Shown here one piece after another: positions 17,398 to 25,933 of a stretch of 64,000 bases of DNA. Below the pieces are notes generated by a model. That model worked only from the letters and a program-made list of their open reading frames with translations, had not been told where the DNA came from and did not search any database. Each line of letters begins with the position of its first letter. Position 1 is the stretch's first letter. Both the position numbers and the translations under genes were made by a program. Source of the stretch: Telluribacter humicola (GTDB lineage Bacteria > Bacteroidota > Bacteroidia > Cytophagales > Spirosomataceae); the NCBI RefSeq assembly GCF_017355935.1, contig NZ_JAFIQT010000001.1:558001-622000 (forward strand), written 5' to 3'.

Positions 17398-19380
17398 CTA
17401 CACTACCAGTATCCAGAGTAACAGCAGGAACACGCCTACTACTGTTACCACAAAATAAGATTGTATTTTACCATTCTGGAGCATCCGTACCAGCTGCCCC
17501 GCCGAGCGGGTTGTATAGACGGTCAGGTGCACACCGCCGTCGGCTATGTATCGGTCAATCCAGCTTATTAAATGGGCTAACACTACTGACGCCCTGGCTA
17601 TGAAATCAACCACTGCATCCAGCAGCCGCACTTCTACCTTATATAGAAACTGCCCGAATCGCAGCATGGGTACCAGGAAGAACTGGTACTGCGAGTTTTC
17701 TTCATTATAATCAGCCAGTAGATTACTAGTCTGGAATATACTCTGCCGATCTGTCGGGTTGGTAGAGGTGTTGCCAATAAAGCCACCTCCGGAGGTAGCC
17801 TGTCGGTAGGCTAGGAGAATCCCGGCAGCGGTTACCGCAACAGATAGTACAGGAATGGCGAGAGAGTGGTGCTCAGCAAAGGCATTAAGACTTGAGATGA
17901 ACCAGCCGGAGTCCGCGTCGAGCGGATTCAACGAAAACCATATAAATAGTGATAGTACCGCCAGTAGTGCCATAGGTACCCACATAGTAGCAGGCGACTC
18001 ATGGGGATGTACAGTGGGATTTTTATCAAATCGGGGCTGGTCAAAGAACACCAGCCACACCTGACGTGTCATGTAGTAGGCCGTCATTCCGGCGGCTAGT
18101 ACCGCTAGTATGGGTACGATATAAGCAAGAGTACCATGATGACTGGCCCAGGCAAAAGCCCGGATAAATATGGCATCTTTAGAGAGGAAGCCTGAGAAGA
18201 AGGGCAAGCCCGCCAGAGCCGCTGCACATACTACAAAGCAGACGAACGTAATGGGAAGTACCTTCTGCAATCCACCCATGTTCCGCATATCCTGCGGGTC
18301 AAAATCAGAGGTATTTCCATCAGCCGGAGTCATGGCATGAATCACCGATCCTGACGACAGGAAGAGGCCAGCCTTGAAAAAAGCGTGGGTAGTCAGGTGA
18401 AACAGGGCGATCTGCCAGCTACCAAGCCCAACGGCTAGTACCATCAGTCCCAACTGGGAAATGGTAGAGTAGGCCAGTACCCGCTTGATATCCCACGCTC
18501 CGGTAGCCCTTATGGCTCCATGCAACATAGTAATAGTACCGATGATAGCAATGACAAGCTGGGCAGTAGGAGTAAGCAGGAAAGCAATACGGGCCAGCAG
18601 GAATATACCCGCCGCGACCATAGTAGCCGCGTGTATAAGCGCCGAAACGGGAGTAGGCCCTTCCATGGCATCAGGTAGCCAGGCCGACAGCGGAAACTGC
18701 GCTGACTTACCCACGCATCCTCCAAACAAACAAAGGCCTATACCCGTCAGCAGTCCTATGGGTAGATCTGTGATGGCTAGCGCCACAGCATCAAAGTCGG
18801 TGGTACCGGTATAGTACATCAGCAACAATATCCCTGTAAGGAAAGCAGCGTCACCAATACGATTAAGTATAAAGGCCTTCTTGGCTGCCCATACCGTCCG
18901 GGGGCGGTGGTACCAGAATCCGATGAGCAGGTACGAAGCAAGCCCCACCAGCTCCCAGAATATGTACATGACAAGCAGGCTACCCGACAGGATAATCCCG
19001 ATCATGGAGAATATAAACAGCTGCAGAAAAGCAAAGTAACGATACAGGCTGCGCTCGTGACTTAGGTAGGTTGTGGAGTAGAGCTGCACCAGCAGGGCCA
19101 CAAAATGGACCAGTAGCAGCATCAGCCACGTCAGGGAGTCATAGCGGACAGGTAGCTGCAGGGTAAAACTACCCATCTGGATCCAGTTGAATCGCAAAGT
19201 AGCTATACCAGATGGATCAGCATATACGATACTTATCAGTAGACCAAGTGCGGTTATAACGATAGCCAGCACGCCCGCCATACGGTTGACACGACGTCCA
19301 CCGGCCCATAGCCCCACAAAAGTAAGGAAGGGTAATCCCAGAAGCAGTAGTGTACTTAGTGTATAGGAGGATGCAGGCAT
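17398..19380 (-). CDS. nuoL: NADH-quinone oxidoreductase subunit L
   Basis: A 660-residue complex I antiporter-like subunit. Core motifs are YIFWELVGLASYLLIGFW, SAWLPDAMEGPTPVSALIHA and STISQLGLMVLAVG. The C-terminal third includes the lateral amphipathic helix region and a last membrane helix (VVTVVGVFLLLLWILVV). The ATG at 19380 (MPASSYTLSTLLLL) is chosen over an upstream TTG at 19407. It is the first gene of a nuoL-nuoM pair with no other nuo gene in the window. A separate serine hydrolase gene ends 60 bases upstream on the same strand. Confidence 0.95.
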   Translation of the reverse strand: MPASSYTLSTLLLLGLPFLTFVGLWAGGRRVNRMAGVLAIVITALGLLISIVYADPSGIATLRFNWIQMGSFTLQLPVRYDSLTWLMLLLVHFVALLVQLYSTTYLSHERSLYRYFAFLQLFIFSMIGIILSGSLLVMYIFWELVGLASYLLIGFWYHRPRTVWAAKKAFILNRIGDAAFLTGILLLMYYTGTTDFDAVALAITDLPIGLLTGIGLCLFGGCVGKSAQFPLSAWLPDAMEGPTPVSALIHAATMVAAGIFLLARIAFLLTPTAQLVIAIIGTITMLHGAIRATGAWDIKRVLAYSTISQLGLMVLAVGLGSWQIALFHLTTHAFFKAGLFLSSGSVIHAMTPADGNTSDFDPQDMRNMGGLQKVLPITFVCFVVCAAALAGLPFFSGFLSKDAIFIRAFAWASHHGTLAYIVPILAVLAAGMTAYYMTRQVWLVFFDQPRFDKNPTVHPHESPATMWVPMALLAVLSLFIWFSLNPLDADSGWFISSLNAFAEHHSLAIPVLSVAVTAAGILLAYRQATSGGGFIGNTSTNPTDRQSIFQTSNLLADYNEENSQYQFFLVPMLRFGQFLYKVEVRLLDAVVDFIARASVVLAHLISWIDRYIADGGVHLTVYTTRSAGQLVRMLQNGKIQSYFVVTVVGVFLLLLWILVV

Positions 19381-19440
19381 GAAGCGGACTAAAATTTGAC
19401 TCGGCAAATATCCTTAATTCAGCGCCTATTTCAAACCCGC

Positions 19441-20646
19441 TTAGATGTCTTTCTCAACATCGTCAGACTGCACCTCGCCGTGCAGAATATCCAACAGCCC
19501 CTTTACCTCATACACGGTACGGTTGTAGGAGTTGCTGAGAAGGATTATAACGAAGTCATCTTCTTTGTTCATCCACATGATGGTATTGTAGCCTTTCCAC
19601 CATCCGGTATGGTACATATATCGTGTCTTTTGCTGCTCATCCAGGTGTAGGCGGAAGCCGTAGCCGTAGTTTCGGAAGCCAAATTTTTCAAAGCTGCGCG
19701 GGGTGAAGGCTTCTTCAAGGGTTTTCTTACTGATCAGACAGCCCGCCATTAATCCTTTGTAGAATCGGTACAGGTCCTGAGTAGTGGAGTATACTCCTTT
19801 ATCTCCTACCACTTCGTCATAGTAATCTTTCGGAATGACCTGCCCGTGCTGATGCCCTACGGTACGTAGTTGGGTAGAGTCGGCAGGCCTCGTAATCAGA
19901 AAGGTGCGATTCATCTCCAGCGGCCCGAATATGTGCTTATGCAGGTAATCGCTGAACGCCATACTGGATACCTTTTCAACAATGGCAGCGAGTACCATAT
20001 AGTTGGTATTGCTGTAGCTGAATGAACGCTCCGGAATATTATACCGCTGGGGAGTAGGCTTTACGGTAGCGAACCACCGCATTATTTCGATGTTTGCAGG
20101 ATACTTGCGCCCATGCCGCACACTATCCATGAAGGAGTAGGCATAGTTGGGTAGGCCGCTGCGGTGGCTGAGCAATGAACTGATTTTTATTCCTTTATAA
20201 GGAAAGTTTGGAAAGAAGCGCTGGATGGTATCCTCCAGGCTGATCTTGCCCGCTTCCTTCAGCTTAAGTACTGCAATAGCCGTAAAAGGCTTGGACAAGG
20301 ACGCCAGCTGAAACGTATGATCACTGCTTAGGGAGTCTTTGGCGCGCAAATGAGCATAACCAAAAGAGTTCTGATACAGGATAACTCCCTTTTGGGCTAC
20401 CAGCACATTACCATTAAAGCCGGCCAGCCGTTTCTTCCTGAAGATTTCTGCAATCTTTACAGCTTTTTCCTCTGCATTGATCTGCTTCCGTATATCCGCT
20501 TCCTGCTCAGGTGTAAGTGGACTACCGATACATTCAGTTAGCCAGTCTTTGGATTCTTTAACTTTACTATGTTGGGTTTTCTGTTCGCAGCCAAAGGTTG
20601 CTATAACCATTGCAGCCCATACAACCACCCATTGCAATTTCTTCAT
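19441..20646 (-). CDS. Serine hydrolase, beta-lactamase/class C-like lipoprotein
   Basis: A 401-residue exported protein of the beta-lactamase-related (PF00144) family. It has a lipobox-type cysteine (IATFGC, about residue 20), the SxxK nucleophile motif SLSK (in FQLASLSKPFTAIA), and the YxN motif YSN (in FSYSNTNYMVLAA). A late HTGWWKG fits the third motif (HTG in place of KTG). The family includes D-aminopeptidases, esterases and penicillin-binding proteins, and the substrate cannot be assigned. The ATG at 20646 (MKKLQW) is preferred to a GTG at 20661. Confidence 0.85.
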   Translation of the reverse strand: MKKLQWVVVWAAMVIATFGCEQKTQHSKVKESKDWLTECIGSPLTPEQEADIRKQINAEEKAVKIAEIFRKKRLAGFNGNVLVAQKGVILYQNSFGYAHLRAKDSLSSDHTFQLASLSKPFTAIAVLKLKEAGKISLEDTIQRFFPNFPYKGIKISSLLSHRSGLPNYAYSFMDSVRHGRKYPANIEIMRWFATVKPTPQRYNIPERSFSYSNTNYMVLAAIVEKVSSMAFSDYLHKHIFGPLEMNRTFLITRPADSTQLRTVGHQHGQVIPKDYYDEVVGDKGVYSTTQDLYRFYKGLMAGCLISKKTLEEAFTPRSFEKFGFRNYGYGFRLHLDEQQKTRYMYHTGWWKGYNTIMWMNKEDDFVIILLSNSYNRTVYEVKGLLDILHGEVQSDDVEKDI

Positions 20647-20686
20647 CACTTTATTAATCACCGGCTACTAAGCCTTCAGGAGTCCA

Positions 20687-20694
20687 CAAAAGTA
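20687..20694 (-). promoter_or_regulatory. -7 element TACTTTTG for the serine hydrolase gene
   Basis: On the minus strand TACTTTTG fits TAnnTTTG and lies about 40 bases before the ATG at 20646. A matching -33 box is not clear. Confidence 0.4.
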
Positions 20695-20714
20695 GGCGTA
20701 CAGTTACTTTTTTC

Positions 20715-22022
20715 CTAACGTACGAGTACTTTGGTATGTTGCCTGTGACCATTCTGTTCTAGTGAAAGTAAATACAATCCCATCGGTAGCGGTTGTTGAG
20801 GTAGTAGCTCCACCACATCGCCACCTGGGTTGTGGGCCCGGAATGAAATTTCCTGTCCCAGCAAGTTAGTCAGCCTTAGCGATGATACATCAGTTCCGTA
20901 CGTACGTAGCCGGATTACCTGCGATGTAGCCGGATTAGGACTTACCAGTACCATCGGCACACCAGGCCGTACAATGGCATCAACTACCTTTGAATACTCA
21001 TATGTACCGTCGTTATCTACCTGCCGCAGCCGATAGTAATTAGCGCCGGGCTGCGGGCTATTATCAATAAAGGTATACTGGTTGCGGCTCTGGGCCTCAC
21101 CGGCCGCCGCTATACGTCCGATATCATCAAACTCTTTCAGATCGGTACTCCGCTGTACGATAAACTCCTTGCTGTTGCGCTCCCAGGCAGTTTCCCAGGC
21201 CAGCTCTACCTGATTGCCCGTTGGCTGGGCACGGAAAGATATCAGGTCAACGGGAAGTATTCCACTCACATCACGGATCAGGAAGTCCGAAAGACGGATA
21301 ATACCTGCTCCTGCCTGAAACCGGAATGAAAAATCAGAAAGTGCTACCTCCGAACCCGATATACGGGCATAGTTGCGGAGAAAGCGGTCATTATTTATCC
21401 AAAGGTCAAAAGATTTGGGATTGAGAATATCTTTTGTACCTAATGGCGTCAGATAGGGGAGTGGAGTACTCTCATTATTCATTACCCAGGTAATAAGTAC
21501 AGAGCCACTGTAAGTACCGCTGTTAACAGCATTGGTTCCCGTCCTACGGAAAGAAAACCTGTTGTTGCCAAGAAAGTTGACCGAAAACTTGGCAAAAATA
21601 TTCTGATCGTTAGGAATGGAGTTGTCGGTACTTGACAGATTTTGCCCTACATTGAACGTAGCCACCGTACTTGTTAGGGAGGTATCGAGTGGAACAGACA
21701 TCCTTACCTGATAATACATGGTAGTAGGCACTGGAGATAAATTTGTAGAGCGAACAATTCTGCCACTACCTGAGCCGGCCGAGCCTGTACGCTCAAACTC
21801 CACATAGCCTTGTCCGGAGTTTAACCTTAGAATAGCGCCATTTTGAACATAGATAGCGTCAAACTGAGTGGAGTTGGGGGTACCGGAAGTATAAGGCCCC
21901 GGACCCGTAAAATTCTGCTGAAAGAGGATGTTTTGGGCAAAGGCAGCGGGTACAACTAGTAGCAGCCCGGCAATACCTGCCAGACATAGAGTACGAATGT
22001 AGGTGTGGTATAGGTGTTGCAT
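20715..22022 (-). CDS. T9SS type A sorting domain-containing secreted protein
   Basis: A 435-residue protein with signal peptide (hydrophobic to AAFAQN, about residue 30), an uncharacterised beta-rich N-terminal region (about 31-250), and a fibronectin-like linker (VELAWETAWERNSKEFIVQRS). The C-terminal secretion signal starts near residue 355 (VSPNPATSQVIRL) and ends in QPLPMGLYLLSLEQNGHRQH plus a short basic tail. The tail is the type IX secretion sorting domain, so the protein is probably exported across the outer membrane and may be surface attached. No enzymatic motif is visible. Confidence 0.85.
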   Translation of the reverse strand: MQHLYHTYIRTLCLAGIAGLLLVVPAAFAQNILFQQNFTGPGPYTSGTPNSTQFDAIYVQNGAILRLNSGQGYVEFERTGSAGSGSGRIVRSTNLSPVPTTMYYQVRMSVPLDTSLTSTVATFNVGQNLSSTDNSIPNDQNIFAKFSVNFLGNNRFSFRRTGTNAVNSGTYSGSVLITWVMNNESTPLPYLTPLGTKDILNPKSFDLWINNDRFLRNYARISGSEVALSDFSFRFQAGAGIIRLSDFLIRDVSGILPVDLISFRAQPTGNQVELAWETAWERNSKEFIVQRSTDLKEFDDIGRIAAAGEAQSRNQYTFIDNSPQPGANYYRLRQVDNDGTYEYSKVVDAIVRPGVPMVLVSPNPATSQVIRLRTYGTDVSSLRLTNLLGQEISFRAHNPGGDVVELLPQQPLPMGLYLLSLEQNGHRQHTKVLVR

Positions 22023-22077
22023 TGTACTGGACGCTTTTGCTGTTATAAATAGAAGCTACTCGTATAACTCAACTCTA

Positions 22078-22085
22078 CAAAGATA
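22078..22085 (-). promoter_or_regulatory. -7 element TATCTTTG for the T9SS cargo gene
   Basis: On the minus strand TATCTTTG lies about 56 bases before the start codon at 22022. No clear -33 box accompanies it. Confidence 0.35.
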
Positions 22086-22146
22086 GTTATCAGAAACTTA
22101 CACTTTCTTTGACTACTTCCAGGTCACTAAAAAAGCAGTCCAGTTG

Positions 22147-23169
22147 CTAGCTTTTACTTATTATTTTTTTGGCCATACCTACTGTATTGATCAGTGCCAG
22201 CCATGATTTTCTTTTTAGGGTATCCAGCGTATTGGCTACGGGTACATAGGTACTGAAGTTCAGAGGGCCATATGTATTATTGATATACTCCCTGGCTCTT
22301 TCTTCTGCCTGCCAGTAGGTGTCTGACTTAAAATAAGCACTGGTACCACTCCCCGAGCTCTCGAAGGGGGCATGTTGGGCGTAGTTTTCCAGGGTCAGAT
22401 GCTTGAACTTGTAACCCCGCTTCACCATATCATGCGACCAGATCGTACCGGTATCGCTCCCATGCCATACCCCACCAAAGCAGCCAATAGGTCCATTAGG
22501 TAAGGTTTCCTTCCGATATTTCTCTACGTCTATCATGGCGCAGAACTCGTTAAGGCGACATTCCGGCAGGATATGTACCCTTCCATTGCGTATAACGTTC
22601 AACTGAATATCCTTGCGGGGAGTGCTGTGGCTTTCGGTAAGAGCTATGGCTTCTTCCATGGTCGGTATATACTGATCATAGCGTTCGGGGCCACATACAT
22701 TTGCCCAACTTGGGCCAGCTGGGCAGCTCCAGCACTGACCTACGGGCCCCACACCAACCAGCTCCTTAGGACCCTTTTCGAATATGTTCAGCATATCTCC
22801 GATCATGTCGCCATGAAACAGAAGGTCATTGTGCATCAGACACAGGTACTTCTTATCGGTTACCTCCAGAGCATACTGATACATGATGCTTTGCCTGAAT
22901 CGGGTATCCGTTTTGGCTCGTTCGTAATCCATAACACCAGCCCCGAGTGCATGGTAAGGGTAGTGAACAACTAGGTTGACGTCATCATTTTTGAAGTAAT
23001 CTATCACTTTAAAAATGCCGATATAGTCATCATGAGGTTGCAGTCGCTGACGGGATAAATAAATCTTGTCAATGTGCTGTCTGCTGTGCTTTAATAAAGA
23101 CTTAATTGTAACTATTGCCTGATAGGGCTTACCATAAAATGCAATACTAACATCTACTTTAACACTCAT
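22147..23169 (-). CDS. Glycosyltransferase-like protein (GT-A fold suspected)
   Basis: A 340-residue soluble protein without signal peptide. The start (VDVSIAFYGKPYQAIVTIKS) and the sequence YLCLMHNDLLFHGDMIGDML (about 108-127) resemble GT2-like nucleotide-sugar transferases, with HND where a DxD motif would be. A Cys/Trp-rich stretch (GQCWSCPAGPSWANVCG) follows. Later H/D-containing segments (GGVWHGSDTGTIWSHDM) could bind metal or substrate. I do not recognise a named family. It stands alone behind its own promoter. A conserved hypothetical or a sugar-processing enzyme are alternatives. Confidence 0.6.
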   Translation of the reverse strand: MSVKVDVSIAFYGKPYQAIVTIKSLLKHSRQHIDKIYLSRQRLQPHDDYIGIFKVIDYFKNDDVNLVVHYPYHALGAGVMDYERAKTDTRFRQSIMYQYALEVTDKKYLCLMHNDLLFHGDMIGDMLNIFEKGPKELVGVGPVGQCWSCPAGPSWANVCGPERYDQYIPTMEEAIALTESHSTPRKDIQLNVIRNGRVHILPECRLNEFCAMIDVEKYRKETLPNGPIGCFGGVWHGSDTGTIWSHDMVKRGYKFKHLTLENYAQHAPFESSGSGTSAYFKSDTYWQAEERAREYINNTYGPLNFSTYVPVANTLDTLKRKSWLALINTVGMAKKIISKS

Positions 23170-23517
23170 TTGGGGCTCTCAATATGTAAAGGATGAAACT
23201 GCATTCAGCATAACTAAATACATCCTGCTTGGTTGAAGTTTAACGTAAGTTTTTAGTGTGCGCAGGTAATAAGGCTCTATATGACAGTACTTAATGCGTT
23301 GCAAAAACAGCAGCAGTTTATACAGCCGTTCTAATACAAAGTTAGAAAGCTTATCACAGGAGCAAAACAGTAACTGGTAAATTGAGATTTTAAATTTAAC
23401 TCTTGAGCCTATTATACTGTCTCAACTACTTAACTATAGGGAGAGTCGCAACCGGGAAATAGCCAGAAAGATGCTGGTAATCTCGCCTGAATAAGAATAC
23501 TAATGGCTGTTTTACAA
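23170..23517. other. Non-coding AT-rich gap
   Basis: No credible coding frame is seen on either strand. The only signal recognised is the minus-strand promoter at 23337-23366 that points to the glycosyltransferase-like gene, implying a leader of about 160 bases. Confidence 0.5.
23337..23366 (-). promoter_or_regulatory. Bacteroidota-type promoter for the glycosyltransferase-like gene
   Basis: On the minus strand TTTG (23363-23366), an 18-base spacer and TAACTTTG (23337-23344) match the Bacteroidota -33/-7 pattern, with a spacer slightly shorter than usual. Confidence 0.55.
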
Positions 23518-24426
23518 TTAACGAACAGAGAAAGAACCTTCACCAACCCTGAATCCTTCGGAGAATAGCTCTACTGTATACGTTCCTGATGGGAACGGTG
23601 TATTCCGGTCGTACATGATACTTACATCCTGATTGTTATTGGTATAGTTGACCTGCTTACTGACTGTATAGGTCTCCTCACCTCCATTGATCTCGAATGT
23701 ACCGGATCCCGTAGCGACATCGGAAAGTACAGCACCCTGCGGATTAAGAACGCGCATATATATAGTCTTCGGCTCCTGCTGAGTAAGAGGGTTCTTTTCC
23801 AAAATAAAATCAACTCGTACTTTATCAATCCGGCGTGAGCGTACATTTTCGCCTTCGCGTACCTTGCCTTTGGATGAAATAGCGTACACCTTCACGTTAC
23901 GCGCCCGTAGCGCCGAAGCCATCGTCACTTTTTCTTCCAGCTCCCGGTTTTTACCTACTACGTCCTGTAAAGAATCACTTAATACCTGCCGCTCCTGGAC
24001 AAGAACAGTCGTTTTGGTAACTAGTGAGTCATTGCGGCTTATTAGTTGTTGATTTTCTTCCCTAAGTTGGGCAAGTTCCTGGTCTTTCCTCGTCAGAAAT
24101 GCCTCATACTCTTTTACCTTCTGGCTCATAGAGGCATTACCCCGACGTAGTGCAGCCCTATCTGCTTCCAGTTGGGACTTCATTTTCTGCAATTCTTCTA
24201 CATCTCCCCCCAAGCCTTCTACTTCAGCTATGCGGGCATCCAACTGTTTGGAAATAGAATCCAATTTGATCTCGGCGGTAGCCAATTCGGTCACACGTGT
24301 CTCAAGATCCTGCTCCTGCTTGACAGTAATGTTGCGCTCATGATAGTACAAATATCCAAAAACGGCGGCCAGTACTGTCATCAAGATCAAACCCACCAGC
24401 AAGCCGGTACTGCTTCTGTTCTCCAT
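23518..24426 (-). CDS. Membrane-anchored coiled-coil protein (paralogue of 60427-61377)
   Basis: A 302-residue protein with one N-terminal membrane helix (LLVGLILMTVLAAVFGYLYY, about 9-28), a long heptad-rich coiled coil (about 33-170), and a C-terminal beta-rich domain (about 175-302) ending EGFRVGEGSFSVR. The topology suggests an inner-membrane anchor with a periplasmic stalk and head, but no family name is recognised. The same architecture with many identical stretches (AEVE-LGGDVEEL, LAQLREENQ, LSD-ATGSG) occurs in the plus-strand gene at 60427. It stands alone on this strand, with about 200 non-coding bases upstream. Confidence 0.7.
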   Translation of the reverse strand: MENRSSTGLLVGLILMTVLAAVFGYLYYHERNITVKQEQDLETRVTELATAEIKLDSISKQLDARIAEVEGLGGDVEELQKMKSQLEADRAALRRGNASMSQKVKEYEAFLTRKDQELAQLREENQQLISRNDSLVTKTTVLVQERQVLSDSLQDVVGKNRELEEKVTMASALRARNVKVYAISSKGKVREGENVRSRRIDKVRVDFILEKNPLTQQEPKTIYMRVLNPQGAVLSDVATGSGTFEINGGEETYTVSKQVNYTNNNQDVSIMYDRNTPFPSGTYTVELFSEGFRVGEGSFSVR

Positions 24427-24634
24427 GTGAAGTGTGGTTAGGTGAAAAAACTATTTACTACCCTCGTCTAACGAAGAAAATACCATTCCTTGTCTGTATC
24501 CTGGCTACTGATAGGTGATCGTAACTATGTAAATATAGTATTTGGCTGGTTATGAATCTATTTTTAAAACAGGTCGCTATAAATATCTAATATGTATTAA
24601 GTATAGTAAGAGATGGTAGCGTATGAAATTATAG

Positions 24635-25405
24635 TTAGTAATCACCTCCGGCGCCACCTCCCCCGAAGCTTCCTCCCCCGAAGCCACCAAAGCCGCCTCC
24701 ACTGCCTCCCCAGTTGCCGGAGTGACTGCCTCCGCCTGAGTAAGTCGTGTAGGGCCAGAAAATGGGTCCACCGCCCCTGCCGCTGCGATACCCTCTGCCG
24801 CCGCCTCCCCGTCCGCCCTTGCTACGGGAGATGATAATCATAATAATGATGAAGACAATAACAAAGATCATGAAGCCGGATGGCCCCTCCTCACCTTGAC
24901 TTGCCGAAGGATCCGCTTTATACTCCCCGCTGGCGTACTTGATGATGGTATCAATACCCTGGTCCAGGCCCTGGTAGTACTGCTCGTTCCTAAACTGGGG
25001 GATAATTACATCAGATATGATACGATTGGCAATGGCGTCAGGTATGGCTCCCTCCAGGCCGTAGCCCGTAGCTATAAATACCTTTCTATCCTTAGGAGCC
25101 CACAGTAGTACAATACCATTGTTTTTGTCCTTTTCGCCCACGCCCCACTCACGGCCCAGTTTGAAAGCATAGTCTGCTATGGGGTATTGGCCGGTGGTAG
25201 GTACTATCACTAGTGCAATTTGAGAGGAGGTGGAGTCGTCGTAAGCTACCAGCTTACGTTCCAGAGCGGCTCTTTGGTCCGCACTTAATGCGTTGGCAAA
25301 GTCATTGACCAGTCGGGGAGGGGTAGGCCTGGCCGGTATGTCCTGTGCTAATGCGCCAAGTGCAACGGCCAGCGTTATTATAAAAGAAAGAAGTAGTTTT
25401 TTCAT
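24635..25405 (-). CDS. TPM domain membrane protein with glycine-rich tail (YgcG family)
   Basis: A 256-residue protein with signal peptide (to about residue 20), a TPM_phosphatase domain (about 30-155: VNDFANALSADQRAALERKL, YGLEGAIPDAIANRII), one membrane helix (FMIFVIVFIIIMIIIS, about 178-193), and a Gly/Ser-rich C-terminal tail typical of YgcG-like proteins. The TPM fold is linked to photosystem II repair in plants, but the bacterial role is unclear. It is the third gene of a LemA-TPM-TPM group, 9 bases after the second TPM gene. The low-complexity tail may be cytoplasmic or interact with the membrane. Confidence 0.88.
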   Translation of the reverse strand: MKKLLLSFIITLAVALGALAQDIPARPTPPRLVNDFANALSADQRAALERKLVAYDDSTSSQIALVIVPTTGQYPIADYAFKLGREWGVGEKDKNNGIVLLWAPKDRKVFIATGYGLEGAIPDAIANRIISDVIIPQFRNEQYYQGLDQGIDTIIKYASGEYKADPSASQGEEGPSGFMIFVIVFIIIMIIISRSKGGRGGGGRGYRSGRGGGPIFWPYTTYSGGGSHSGNWGGSGGGFGGFGGGSFGGGGAGGDY

Positions 25406-25414
25406 GACGTAGCT

Positions 25415-25855
25415 TTACCCAAACGATATATCATCGGGTAGTTCGTTAATGTCGTCCGATTGGTACGGGAAGTAGGTTTTAAGCTGTATACCTGCCTCCT
25501 GTATTCCTTTGCATAATCCTTCCGTAAACTCCCCCCGCGAGAAGTGGTGGCGGAGCAGTTCTTTGGTACTGTCCCAGAAGCCATGGGGGACTTTCTCGTA
25601 GATCCCCTTATCACCGATCACAGCAAACTTGTGGTCTTCGTAGGCAAGATAGAAGAGTACCCCATTCTTGAGGGTCGTTTTCTGCATTCCCAGCTCTTCA
25701 AATACTTCCTTGGCTCTCTCAATAGGAAGGCCATCCGGGCAGTATTTTTCAATGTGTACCTTGATCTCTCCCGAAGTCCTGTTCTCAGCCTGCTTGATAG
25801 CGGCCACAATCTGTTGCTGGTCTTCCGGCCCTAAGAAATCCTGTTCGCTGGACAT
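25415..25855 (-). CDS. TPM domain protein
   Basis: A 146-residue soluble TPM-domain protein (FLGPEDQQQIVAAIKQAENR, then SGEIKVHIE, GVLFYLAYEDHKFAVIGD, GLCKGIQEAGIQLKTYFP). It lacks a membrane segment and may partner the larger TPM protein downstream. The ATG at 25855 (MSSEQDF) is chosen because the longer frame to 25924 would run through the hairpin that follows lemA. Bacterial TPM proteins commonly neighbour lemA, as here. The function is not established. Confidence 0.85.
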   Translation of the reverse strand: MSSEQDFLGPEDQQQIVAAIKQAENRTSGEIKVHIEKYCPDGLPIERAKEVFEELGMQKTTLKNGVLFYLAYEDHKFAVIGDKGIYEKVPHGFWDSTKELLRHHFSRGEFTEGLCKGIQEAGIQLKTYFPYQSDDINELPDDISFG

Positions 25856-25883
25856 ACCTTTTGCGGATATAGTGAATAGAACA

Positions 25884-25921
25884 AAACGCCACCTACCCCA
25901 GCCAGAGGTAGTGTGGCGTTT
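25884..25921 (-). terminator. Hairpin between lemA and the TPM genes
   Basis: On the minus strand AAACGCCAC...GTGGCGTTT closes a stem extended inside by CTACC/GGTAG pairs and is followed by a short T-rich stretch (TTTTGTTCT). It may reduce transcription from lemA into the TPM genes. Confidence 0.55.
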
Positions 25922-25933
25922 CACAAAAATAGG

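Noticed and set aside
24639-24720. GC-rich repetitive DNA considered as a tandem repeat or recombination site
   Set aside because: It is explained by the glycine-rich coding tail of the TPM protein.
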